From an uncultured Eubacteriales bacterium (GTDB lineage: Bacteria; Bacillota; Clostridia; Oscillospirales; Acutalibacteraceae), in NCBI GenBank assembly GCA_934457115.1, contig CAKSHI010000008.1:1-64000 (forward strand): a stretch of DNA of 64,000 nt, given 5' to 3'. The position numbers and the translations under genes were made by a program. This document shows, in pieces, positions 35,146-41,520 of this stretch. A model generated the notes under the pieces. It saw only the letters and a program-made list of their open reading frames with translations. It did no database searches and was not told the DNA's origin. Every line of letters starts with the position of its first letter. Position 1 is the first letter of the stretch.

Positions 35146-35241
35146 ATTGTTTACGACTTTACCGCCTTGTCTATAAAGCAATAATATTTTGTTGCCACAC
35201 AATATGTATATCGCTGTCATATTTCTAAGTTTTCCATCCAT
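35104..35241 (-). pseudogene. chimeric fragment: NUDIX hydrolase N-terminus fused to duplicated gene tail
   Basis: A 45-residue reading frame with a good start (GAGGAT, then ATG). Residues 1-32 (LRNMTAIYILCGNKILLLYR...KVVNN) match the N-terminus of NUDIX hydrolases of the 8-oxo-dGTP diphosphatase type, stopping before the Nudix box. Residues 33-45 (YEIALIKTTEENQ) match the C-terminal end of the 446-residue protein encoded at 36465-37805 (YEIALLKTIEENQP). The join lies at the edge of the 221-bp repeat. It cannot be an active NUDIX enzyme. Confidence 0.85.
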
Positions 35242-35255
35242 AGTATTATCCTCGT

Positions 35256-35579
35256 TTACATTCTTATTTCTGACTTAAAATACTGTTCCTGAAAATGCAC
35301 TTGCTTTTCAATTTCTTCTACAGTAAAGCTTACATTTTCCGGTGCAACGACCCATTTTTCCTCAATGTCATCAAATCTGTGTATAATAGCAATGACAACT
35401 CCAGAGAATTCTTCTACCGGTTCATCTATCCCTAAAATATATGCATCTTGTTCCTCTCCGTCTGGAGCCATAACACCTTCTATATATCCATAATTTATAG
35501 GATAATACATATCCTTATGTTCTGGGTGATAACTTCCCATTGGTCTATCAACTTTTACAATCACTTTATTTCCAATCAT
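35256..35579 (-). CDS. inorganic pyrophosphatase-like protein
   Basis: A 107-residue protein with the fold-I pyrophosphatase pattern: VDRPMGSYHPEHKDMYYPINYGYIEG, here MYYPINYGYIEG, and APDGEEQDAYILG (the D-x4-D metal-binding stretch). Such short proteins are common in Clostridia and are annotated as inorganic pyrophosphatase, but they are only half the length of true family I enzymes, so activity is uncertain. ATG start after GGAGCAAAT. It is the one complete gene in the foreign insert, between the broken kinase gene and the NUDIX fragment. Confidence 0.75.
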   Translation of the reverse strand: MIGNKVIVKVDRPMGSYHPEHKDMYYPINYGYIEGVMAPDGEEQDAYILGIDEPVEEFSGVVIAIIHRFDDIEEKWVVAPENVSFTVEEIEKQVHFQEQYFKSEIRM

Positions 35580-35630
35580 CTATTTGCTCCTTCGTCCTTT
35601 AGAAATCTAATCATTTCAGTAGTTCTGAAA

Positions 35631-36134
35631 CTAATACTCTCTTTCCATTTCTTTCAGAAATTCATTCGCTTCATCCCGATTCCTAAAAATAATAATTTTC
35701 TTATAAGAATATTTATTCAACAATTCCATTACCTGAGGTCTACTCTGCAAATTATAATTCTTTATAAACTCAATAAACTCTGCGTCTTCTTCATCCTCAG
35801 CTTCCACTCACGGCATATCCGTCCGTTCTTTTCCTCTACGTTCCTTTATTCCTTCAATGCAAACCTCCAATGGATAATCCAGAAAAACAACCGTATCACA
35901 TTCTTTCAACCGCAACTCTATTGTCGAACCATAATTGCCATCAATTATCCACTCACTCTTTTTAATGGTATCTGAAAGTCGTTCACGGAATACCTCTTTA
36001 TCTACGGTAGTTCTATCCGCATTCCAATACATCATATCCAAATGAAAAAGTGGTATGCCGGTAATACTATGTAATTCTCTAGAAAATGTACTTTTACCAC
36101 TTCCCGGACAACCAATCACCATGATTCTTTTCAT
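35631..36134 (-). pseudogene. adenylate-kinase-like P-loop kinase with in-frame TGA
   Basis: A 167-codon frame encoding a FLAR1-like topology/adenylate kinase-like protein. Walker A is GCPGSGKST (8-16), then LFHLDMMYWNADRT, WIIDGNYGST and DTVVFLDYPLEVCI. Homologues read DMPWVEEEFD... after residue 105; here the Trp codon is TGA (35808-35810). The frame then continues with VEAEDEEDAEFIEFIKN, VMELLNKYSYKKIIIF and a stop at 35631. Translation from the ATG at 36134 therefore ends after 108 residues and lacks the C-terminal third. Other genes in the window use TGA as stop, so this is a nonsense mutation. Confidence 0.8.
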
Positions 36135-36185
36135 GAAAATCTCAGCCTTTCTACGAATTCCTTAAATGTGCTTAATCATGATTAT

Positions 36186-36219
36186 ACCAAAAACACTCCC
36201 AGATTTCCACCTGAGAGTG
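36186..36219 (-). terminator. terminator inside the foreign insert
   Basis: On the minus strand CACTCTCAG pairs with CTGGGAGTG (one G-U) followed by TTTTTGG. It lies between the gene tail at 36234 and the kinase gene, as expected for the donor's own gene spacing. Confidence 0.7.
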
Positions 36220-36233
36220 CTTCTACATTACCC

Positions 36234-36288
36234 CTATTCAATCACCCAAACAACCTTACCATTCCACCGCTCTATATTGTCACAACCA
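36234..36288 (-). pseudogene. C-terminal 18 codons of a foreign gene
   Basis: Minus-strand frame ending CDNIERWNGKVVWVIE then TAG, followed at the right distance by a terminator. It is cut off at the repeat edge. The protein cannot be identified from this short end. That it is coding is inferred from the stop-terminator spacing. Confidence 0.45.
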
Positions 36289-36403
36289 TATGTACAGTGC
36301 TTTTGCTAACACCAAATTTTTTGGCGGCTTTTCTAACCGTTGCCTTGCTTTTTATTATATATTCTCCAAGCTCTACAGCTCTTTCTTCAACTATACCTTT
36401 CAC
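36272..36403 (-). pseudogene. truncated spoIIID copy (first 38 codons)
   Basis: Duplicate of the spoIIID start region with ribosome-binding site, GTG start and codons 1-38 (through GVSKSTVH), then five foreign codons MVVTI and TAG. It keeps most of the helix-turn-helix but not the C-terminal basic helix needed for DNA binding. It is driven by the same upstream sequence as intact spoIIID, so it may be transcribed. Confidence 0.9.
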
Positions 36404-36509
36404 ATATAAGCCCTCCTAATTTAGGTGATAGGCTATTTATATGTAAAGTATAGGTTAAATATGATTATGGTTGATTTTCTTCTATGGTTTTTAGCAGTGC
36501 AATTTCATA
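36289..36509 (+). repeat. direct repeat, right copy (221 bp)
   Basis: Partner of 34925-35145. It spans the true 3' end of the 446-residue gene (36465-36509), the intergenic region and the 5' part of the truncated spoIIID copy. This side has the native gene end, so the mismatches in the left copy arose there. Confidence 0.95.
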
Positions 36510-37805
36510 GGGAAATAGTTTTTCGCCGTTGTAATGTTCGCAAACATTGTTTCTCAATTCGTCTTCACTTAGAGGGGATACTGTTCTGTCCATTGTTTCC
36601 GCATCAGTCATATCCTCATTACCTTTTACCCCGACAAGGTGGGAACCTTTGAGTATTTCGTATAGAGAGTGATCTTCTTCGGGGAGTATCCAAGCCATTA
36701 GAGCTTCACGAAATTTGAGTGCTGAGTCTAAATCTCGGCTTACAACCTGATTAAAGGAATAAAGCATTCTCGATGTAGTGCATGAAATTCCGGCTACTAA
36801 ACGGAATCCGTTATCTATCATACCTTGGGCATTATTATTTTTAGATGGCACGATTTTTCGTGACATCTTTCCACTTATAATTGGGGACTTTTGGTCATTA
36901 AACTGAGGGTCCATTTGATACTTTCTTTCGCGGGCGCTTAACTTCAATCCGCTACCTAATTTATCTTGATAAAATTGCTCCCTTGTAAATTGAATATCTT
37001 TGTCTTCAATAGGGCTTGTAATTAGGTAATCTCTATTATAGTCTATAGATTCATCACAAGAGTTTGCCAATATGGTTTTAGAGTCAAATGGGTCTGAGAG
37101 AAGATTTTTTATTTGATTAGAGTAAAAATAACTTTTTCTTAGATCCCAATTAGAAACCTTTCGGAGTTTTTCATTATAGAACCGTGCCTTTTTGGCGTTG
37201 TTTGCAGCTATGAGATTTTTAAGGCTTACTGTATTAGCAGATTGATCCGGCGGTAGGTTTCTTGTATTATAAAAAGATGCATTAAAAAAGGCAGTCATTC
37301 TTTCTCGAAGATTTGCAGGTGCATTAAAATCAGTGGCATAATTTGGGTCATTTATATTCGGCATATAGGCTGAAAATAGCGAATTAACTGCGCTACCTAC
37401 ATTACTGCCGATTTGACCGGAACTATATGGGTGGTGATTACATGTAAATGCATCTAAAAGGAATTGTAGTCTTCTTTTACTATTGTCTTCTATGTAGTTG
37501 TACCTTGGCGAGTATGCATTATAAAGAGTATCTCTTAATGCCCTTAATGCGATAGTTGCAATTTCGTATGATTCCTTTTTGTTGTATAAATATTTACCTA
37601 AATTAAGTTCGTACGTTTCTTGGGCATCTTTAAAATAGTTTTGTTTTAGAATTGCGTTTTTCATTTCTTTGCTGGTAGAATATGGGGTTTTATTAGGCCA
37701 ATTAACTTTTTGATTGCCGTTAGTAATCGATTTATTGTTATAAATATTGGAAAAAGCCGATTTTTGAGTTACTTCCGGCTTTGATTTATCAGCATACATA
37801 TACAT
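36465..37805 (-). CDS. 446-residue protein of unknown function
   Basis: Not recognised. The first 60 residues are rich in Asn, Lys and Ser and look disordered. There is no signal peptide and no membrane segment. Residues 85-300 are rich in Asn and Tyr. The most structured part is the last 120 residues: GFRLVAGISCTTSRMLYSF, ALKFREALMAWILPEEDHSL, YEILKGSHLVGVKGNEDM and DRTVSPLSEDELRNNVC. The compact mix of Trp, His and Gly there suggests a folded domain, perhaps with enzymatic His or Cys residues. It lies between spoVS and spoIIID on the same strand, so a sporulation role is possible but only by location. Before the insertion event it was directly upstream of spoIIID. Confidence 0.7.
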   Translation of the reverse strand: MYMYADKSKPEVTQKSAFSNIYNNKSITNGNQKVNWPNKTPYSTSKEMKNAILKQNYFKDAQETYELNLGKYLYNKKESYEIATIALRALRDTLYNAYSPRYNYIEDNSKRRLQFLLDAFTCNHHPYSSGQIGSNVGSAVNSLFSAYMPNINDPNYATDFNAPANLRERMTAFFNASFYNTRNLPPDQSANTVSLKNLIAANNAKKARFYNEKLRKVSNWDLRKSYFYSNQIKNLLSDPFDSKTILANSCDESIDYNRDYLITSPIEDKDIQFTREQFYQDKLGSGLKLSARERKYQMDPQFNDQKSPIISGKMSRKIVPSKNNNAQGMIDNGFRLVAGISCTTSRMLYSFNQVVSRDLDSALKFREALMAWILPEEDHSLYEILKGSHLVGVKGNEDMTDAETMDRTVSPLSEDELRNNVCEHYNGEKLFPYEIALLKTIEENQP

Positions 37806-37879
37806 GAACTCCTAAGGACAAATTTATTAAGCCCCCAAATATCAAAATATTGGAGGCCATATATTGTTTTAATGTAAGA

Positions 37880-38143
37880 TTACTGTTGTGCTTTTACTAT
37901 CAGCTTAATAGCTGTTCGACTTTCCCCGTTTAAAACTACTGTAGAAAACGCAGGTACACAAACAAGGTCAAAACCCAATGGAGATACATATCCTCTGGCA
38001 ATTGCAATAGCTTTTAATGCTTGGTTTGTTGCTCCGGCTCCAATAGCCTGAATTTCAACACAATCTTTATCCTTGATAACAGCAGCGATAGCACCGGCGA
38101 CTGAATTTGGTGCGGACTTTGATGAAACTTTTAGAACTTCCAT
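37880..38143 (-). CDS. spoVS: stage V sporulation protein S
   Basis: An 87-residue Alba-like protein. The sequence (MEVLKVSSKSAPNSVAGAIA, then IQAIGAGATNQALKAIAIAR and a Val-rich tail) matches SpoVS almost throughout. In Bacillus it is needed for late spore coat and cortex steps and is expressed early under sigma-H. The ATG at 38143 is five bases after GGAGGT; a TTG six bases upstream overlaps that site and is not used. It lies upstream of the unknown 446-residue gene on the same strand. Confidence 0.95.
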   Translation of the reverse strand: MEVLKVSSKSAPNSVAGAIAAVIKDKDCVEIQAIGAGATNQALKAIAIARGYVSPLGFDLVCVPAFSTVVLNGESRTAIKLIVKAQQ

Positions 38144-38269
38144 TGTCAACCTCCAAATATTTTGAATAAATTTTAGTATAGATAAATAATATAATAAAAT
38201 TGGTAAAAAATCAATAGTTTTTTATTAGACATTTGTATATTTAAGGAGATAATCGTATTAAAGTGGGGA

Positions 38270-39043
38270 TTATTTTATTACTAATCTTTCTAAATTTACA
38301 GTTTTTCCGGTTGATTTGTCTATGTCAAACAATATGCAATCCATTTCACAAGGCCCCTGTGCCTGCTCAAATCGGCAGGGGAGCTTAGTTTTAAGCCTAT
38401 AAAGTACACTTTCGTAGTCTACGCCCAAAGATGAGTTAGTGACACCCGTCATGCCTACATCTGTGAGATACCCTGTTCCTTTTGGAAGGATGATTTCATC
38501 CGAGGTTTGGACGTGAGTGTGTGTACCAAACATAGCGGAAATTTTTCCGTCAAGATAATATCCCAATACCTTTTTCTCGGATGTAGCCTCAGCGTGAAAA
38601 TCCAGAATTTTAATTTTTATATTTTTAGTTTTCTCTAGTATTTTGTCGATCGTGTTGAATGGGGAATCCAAGCTTTCCATATACACCGTACCCATTAGAT
38701 TTATAATGCAGACTTGAGTAAATCCCAAATCAAAAATGCAATATCCTCTGCCCGGGGTTAAAGGACTTGGGAAATTTGCAGGACGTATTAAGTATTCACA
38801 ATTTTCAAATACAGGGTAGATTTCTCTTTGTTTAAATGCGTGGTTACCTGTTGTTATTACGTCAACACCGCTTGAGAAAAGAAATTCCTTAGAGGCTATG
38901 CTAATCCCGTTGCGCTTATCCGAATTTTCTCCATTTGCAATTACTAGATCTATTCTTCGTTCCTTTTTAAGTTTTGGGAGTACCGTACGTAAAAATGAAC
39001 ATCCGTTACTTCCAACAACATCTCCTATTGCAAGTATTTTCAT
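38270..39043 (-). CDS. ymdB: YmdB family metallophosphoesterase
   Basis: A 257-residue calcineurin-like phosphoesterase; the Bacillus homologue hydrolyses 2',3'-cyclic nucleotides and steers biofilm or motility choice. Metal ligands are in GDVVGSNG, ANGENSD, TGNHAF, DFHAEAT and GTHTHVQTSD. It directly follows rny on the minus strand, a conserved pairing, with a rny terminator between. ATG start after GGAGATAT. Length and motifs are normal. Confidence 0.93.
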   Translation of the reverse strand: MKILAIGDVVGSNGCSFLRTVLPKLKKERRIDLVIANGENSDKRNGISIASKEFLFSSGVDVITTGNHAFKQREIYPVFENCEYLIRPANFPSPLTPGRGYCIFDLGFTQVCIINLMGTVYMESLDSPFNTIDKILEKTKNIKIKILDFHAEATSEKKVLGYYLDGKISAMFGTHTHVQTSDEIILPKGTGYLTDVGMTGVTNSSLGVDYESVLYRLKTKLPCRFEQAQGPCEMDCILFDIDKSTGKTVNLERLVIK

Positions 39044-39170
39044 ATTGGTATATCTCCTTTCTATTAATTAAAACCTTATTACACTAATTTAATAATATCA
39101 AAAATAATTATATTTGAAAAGCCTATATTTTAATTTAGCGAATAAATTAAATAAGAGATTTTTAATAAAT

Positions 39171-39203
39171 AAAAAAGGAAGTAGATTTATTCTACTTCCT
39201 TTA
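39171..39203 (-). terminator. rny terminator
   Basis: AAAGGAAGTAGA pairs perfectly with TCTACTTCCTTT around TTTAT; the minus-strand tail is TTTTTTATTT. It lies just past the rny stop. Confidence 0.9.
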
Positions 39204-39206
39204 TGA

Positions 39207-40760
39207 TTATTTTGCGTATTCTATAGTTCTGCTTTCTCTTATCATGTTGACCTTAATTTGGCCTGGATAATCAAGTTCAGATTCTATTTTTTTGCAGATA
39301 TCCCGTGCCAAAAGGACCATTTGGTCATCACTTACGGCTTCGGGTTTTACCATAATTCTTATTTCTCTGCCGGCCTGTACAGCAAAGCAACTTTCAACTC
39401 CATTAAATGAAGATGCGACGTTTTCAAGTTTTTCAAGACGTTTTATGTAATTTTCTAAGTTTTCTCTTCTAGCTCCGGGTCTTGCGGCGGAGATTGCATC
39501 AGCGGCTTGTACGATGCACGCGATAATTGTTTTAGCCTCGACGTCTCCATGGTGAGCATGTATAGCGTGGACAACCATTTCACTTTCTTTGTACTTCTTG
39601 GCAATATCTACTCCAAGCTCAATATGAGACCCTTCGATTTCATGATCCAAAGCCTTGCCAATGTCATGAAGAAGTCCGGCTCTTTTTGCTATTGTCGGGT
39701 CAAGACCCAACTCTGACGCGATAATACCGGATAAAATGGAAACCTCAATAGAGTGATCTAAAACATTTTGACCATAACTTGTTCTATAACGAAGACGGCC
39801 AAGAAGTTTTATTATTTCGGGGTGAACTGCATTTACACCTGCTGTTATAACGGCACGTTGACCTGCATTTTTGATTGTTAGGTCAACTTCGGACTTTGCT
39901 CTTGCGATCATTTCCTCGATCTTAGCAGGATGGATACGTCCATCGGCAATAAGTTTTTCGAGGGCAACTCTTGCGATTTCACGACGAACAGGGTCGAAGC
40001 TTGAGATAGTTATTGCTTCGGGAGTATCGTCAATTATGAGGTCAACCCCCGTCATAGTTTCGATTGATCGGATATTTCTTCCCTCACGGCCAATGATACG
40101 GCCCTTCATCTCATCGTTTGGAAGAGAAACGACCGATATTGTATCTTCGGCAACGTGTTCTGCGGCACAACGCTGAATTGCAAGGGATATTATCTCGCGA
40201 GCCTTATTGTCGGCTTCTTCTTTTGTTTGAGACTCTATGTCCATAATCTTAATCGCTTTTTCGTGGACAAGTTCATTTTCAAGGCTGTTAAGGAGCAATT
40301 GTTTTGCTTGTTCCTTGTTAAGGTTTGATATTTGCTCAAGAGTTTCAAATTGACGATCTTTAAGCTTTTGAGCTTCTTTAAGTTTAAGTTCGGCTTCTTT
40401 AAGCTTAGATGTAAGTTGTTCATCTTTTTTTTCCGTATGTTCGAGCTTACGGTCCAAGGATTCCTCTTTTTGAATGAATCTTCTTTCTTGACGCTGCAAA
40501 TCTTTTCTTCGTTCGGAAAGTTCTTTTTCAGTTTCAATCCTAAATTTATGAATTTCATCTTTTCCTTCAATTATAGCCTCTTTCTTTTTTGTTTCGGCTG
40601 AATTGATGGCCTCAGTTAAAATCCTATTAGCCTCTTGTTCTGCAGAGCCTATAGCCATTTCGGCTTTGTTTTTTCTATGTGCGATTCCTAAATAGAAACT
40701 TACTATAGAAGATATAGCTGCGAATAATATTATTAGCAGCACTGCTAACCATATTTCCAA
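39207..40760 (-). CDS. rny: ribonuclease Y
   Basis: A membrane-anchored endoribonuclease that starts bulk mRNA decay in Firmicutes, 517 residues. There is one N-terminal membrane helix (about 3-24), a long Lys/Glu-rich coiled coil (about 35-195), a KH domain with IGREGRNIRSIETMTGVD, and an HD domain with LLHDIGKALDHEIEGSH and HAIHAHHGDVE. TTG start at 40760 lies ten bases after AAGGAGGTG. A promoter lies about 180 bp upstream, so the 5' leader is long. All expected domains and HD residues are present. Confidence 0.96.
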   Translation of the reverse strand: MEIWLAVLLIILFAAISSIVSFYLGIAHRKNKAEMAIGSAEQEANRILTEAINSAETKKKEAIIEGKDEIHKFRIETEKELSERRKDLQRQERRFIQKEESLDRKLEHTEKKDEQLTSKLKEAELKLKEAQKLKDRQFETLEQISNLNKEQAKQLLLNSLENELVHEKAIKIMDIESQTKEEADNKAREIISLAIQRCAAEHVAEDTISVVSLPNDEMKGRIIGREGRNIRSIETMTGVDLIIDDTPEAITISSFDPVRREIARVALEKLIADGRIHPAKIEEMIARAKSEVDLTIKNAGQRAVITAGVNAVHPEIIKLLGRLRYRTSYGQNVLDHSIEVSILSGIIASELGLDPTIAKRAGLLHDIGKALDHEIEGSHIELGVDIAKKYKESEMVVHAIHAHHGDVEAKTIIACIVQAADAISAARPGARRENLENYIKRLEKLENVASSFNGVESCFAVQAGREIRIMVKPEAVSDDQMVLLARDICKKIESELDYPGQIKVNMIRESRTIEYAK

Positions 40761-40940
40761 TTGAATTGGACACCTCCTTAAATGTAATTAAATAAATACT
40801 TTAATTAATCGTAAAAAATTATTAAAGAAAAATGTTTATTTGCTTTTATTACATATAAAAATTACAATTACAAAACATTAATTCTAAAAGTGTTGACGTG
40901 CTACTAATAACATTAATTTATAGCACAATAACACTATATT

Positions 40941-40970
40941 ATTCTATTACTTTTATATATACGGTGTCAA
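40941..40970 (-). promoter_or_regulatory. probable rny promoter
   Basis: Minus strand: TTGACA (40965-40970), 18-bp spacer and TAGAAT (40941-40946). The ~180-base leader that follows is AT-rich, with one stem GTGCTA/TAGCAC near 40897-40925. Confidence 0.6.
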
Positions 40971-41034
40971 GAAATATTTAGTTTGCGGTAAAGGATGGTT
41001 TGGTACATAAAAATGAAAGATTAGATTGGGTTTA

Positions 41035-41358
41035 CTAACTGCAATAATCCTCTAAAATTTTGGTGAGTTCAGTCTTTGAGCCGACTGCAATACCTTTTTT
41101 TAGGATTTCTTGGTCAGTATAGGGAAGGCTGTTGATAGGTACATCGGTAATCTTAAATGGTGTTTCGTGTACTCCGTCGAAAACAGCGATATTCCCGTTA
41201 AAACTTTTAACAATATAGGTAAGGTTTACGGAAGAGGACGTATTATTTTCTTGAACATTATTTTCGTTAGAATTGTTTTTTATAGAAGGCAATACACCAA
41301 ATGATACGATTAAGCATAATACAACTATACAACTGCTTATTATAATAAGTTTTTTCAT
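41035..41358 (-). CDS. BofC C-terminal domain protein
   Basis: A 107-residue protein with an N-terminal membrane anchor or signal peptide (about 4-27), a short Asn/Ser-rich linker and a domain with YIVKSFNGNIAVFD, ITDVPINSLPYTDQEIL and a C-terminal ILEDYCS. This matches the C-terminal domain of BofC, which in Bacillus restrains SpoIVB in the sigma-K checkpoint. Here only that domain is present, as in many Clostridia. ATG start follows CGAGGTG. It is divergent from the PBP gene. Whether it acts on SpoIVB is an inference. Confidence 0.75.
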   Translation of the reverse strand: MKKLIIISSCIVVLCLIVSFGVLPSIKNNSNENNVQENNTSSSVNLTYIVKSFNGNIAVFDGVHETPFKITDVPINSLPYTDQEILKKGIAVGSKTELTKILEDYCS

Positions 41359-41445
41359 AAAGCACCTCGTAATAAATCTTTAAATTATATCTAATACCTA
41401 TTTTTTACAAAGTTATCGTGTATTATACTTTGATAAAAGCTTTAT

Positions 41446-41475
41446 TTGTAATTGAGCTTTTAAATATGATATAAT
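41446..41475 (+). promoter_or_regulatory. PBP promoter with extended -10
   Basis: TTGTAA (41446-41451), 18-bp spacer and TATAAT (41470-41475) preceded by TG at the extended position. It lies about 45 bp before the start. Confidence 0.6.
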
Positions 41476-41520
41476 ATCTCCAGTATATTTAGCTTTTTAT
41501 TTAGGGAGGAAATGTCTTAG

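Larger units (their letters stand above)
35146..36288. other. 1,143-bp inserted block of foreign chromosomal DNA
   Basis: Lies exactly between the two 221-bp direct repeats. In minus-strand order it holds the last 18 codons of a gene, that gene's terminator, a kinase gene, a pyrophosphatase-like gene and the first 31-32 codons of a NUDIX gene. Both ends cut through genes, so it looks like a random chromosomal fragment from another Firmicute. No transposase, integrase or terminal inverted repeats are visible. Confidence 0.85.

Noticed and set aside
35808..35810. TGA read as tryptophan by the host
   Set aside because: Several host genes in the window end with TGA (yqfC, yqzL, mrnC, hemolysin III gene) and use TGG for Trp.
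35146..36288. Insertion sequence or integron cassette
   Set aside because: No transposase or integrase, no inverted ends and no attC-like site; the flanking duplication of 221 bp is far longer than any IS target duplication.
36168..36652. Plus-strand frames across the right direct repeat
   Set aside because: They run antisense to the truncated spoIIID and the 446-residue gene, without ribosome-binding sites or recognisable protein features.
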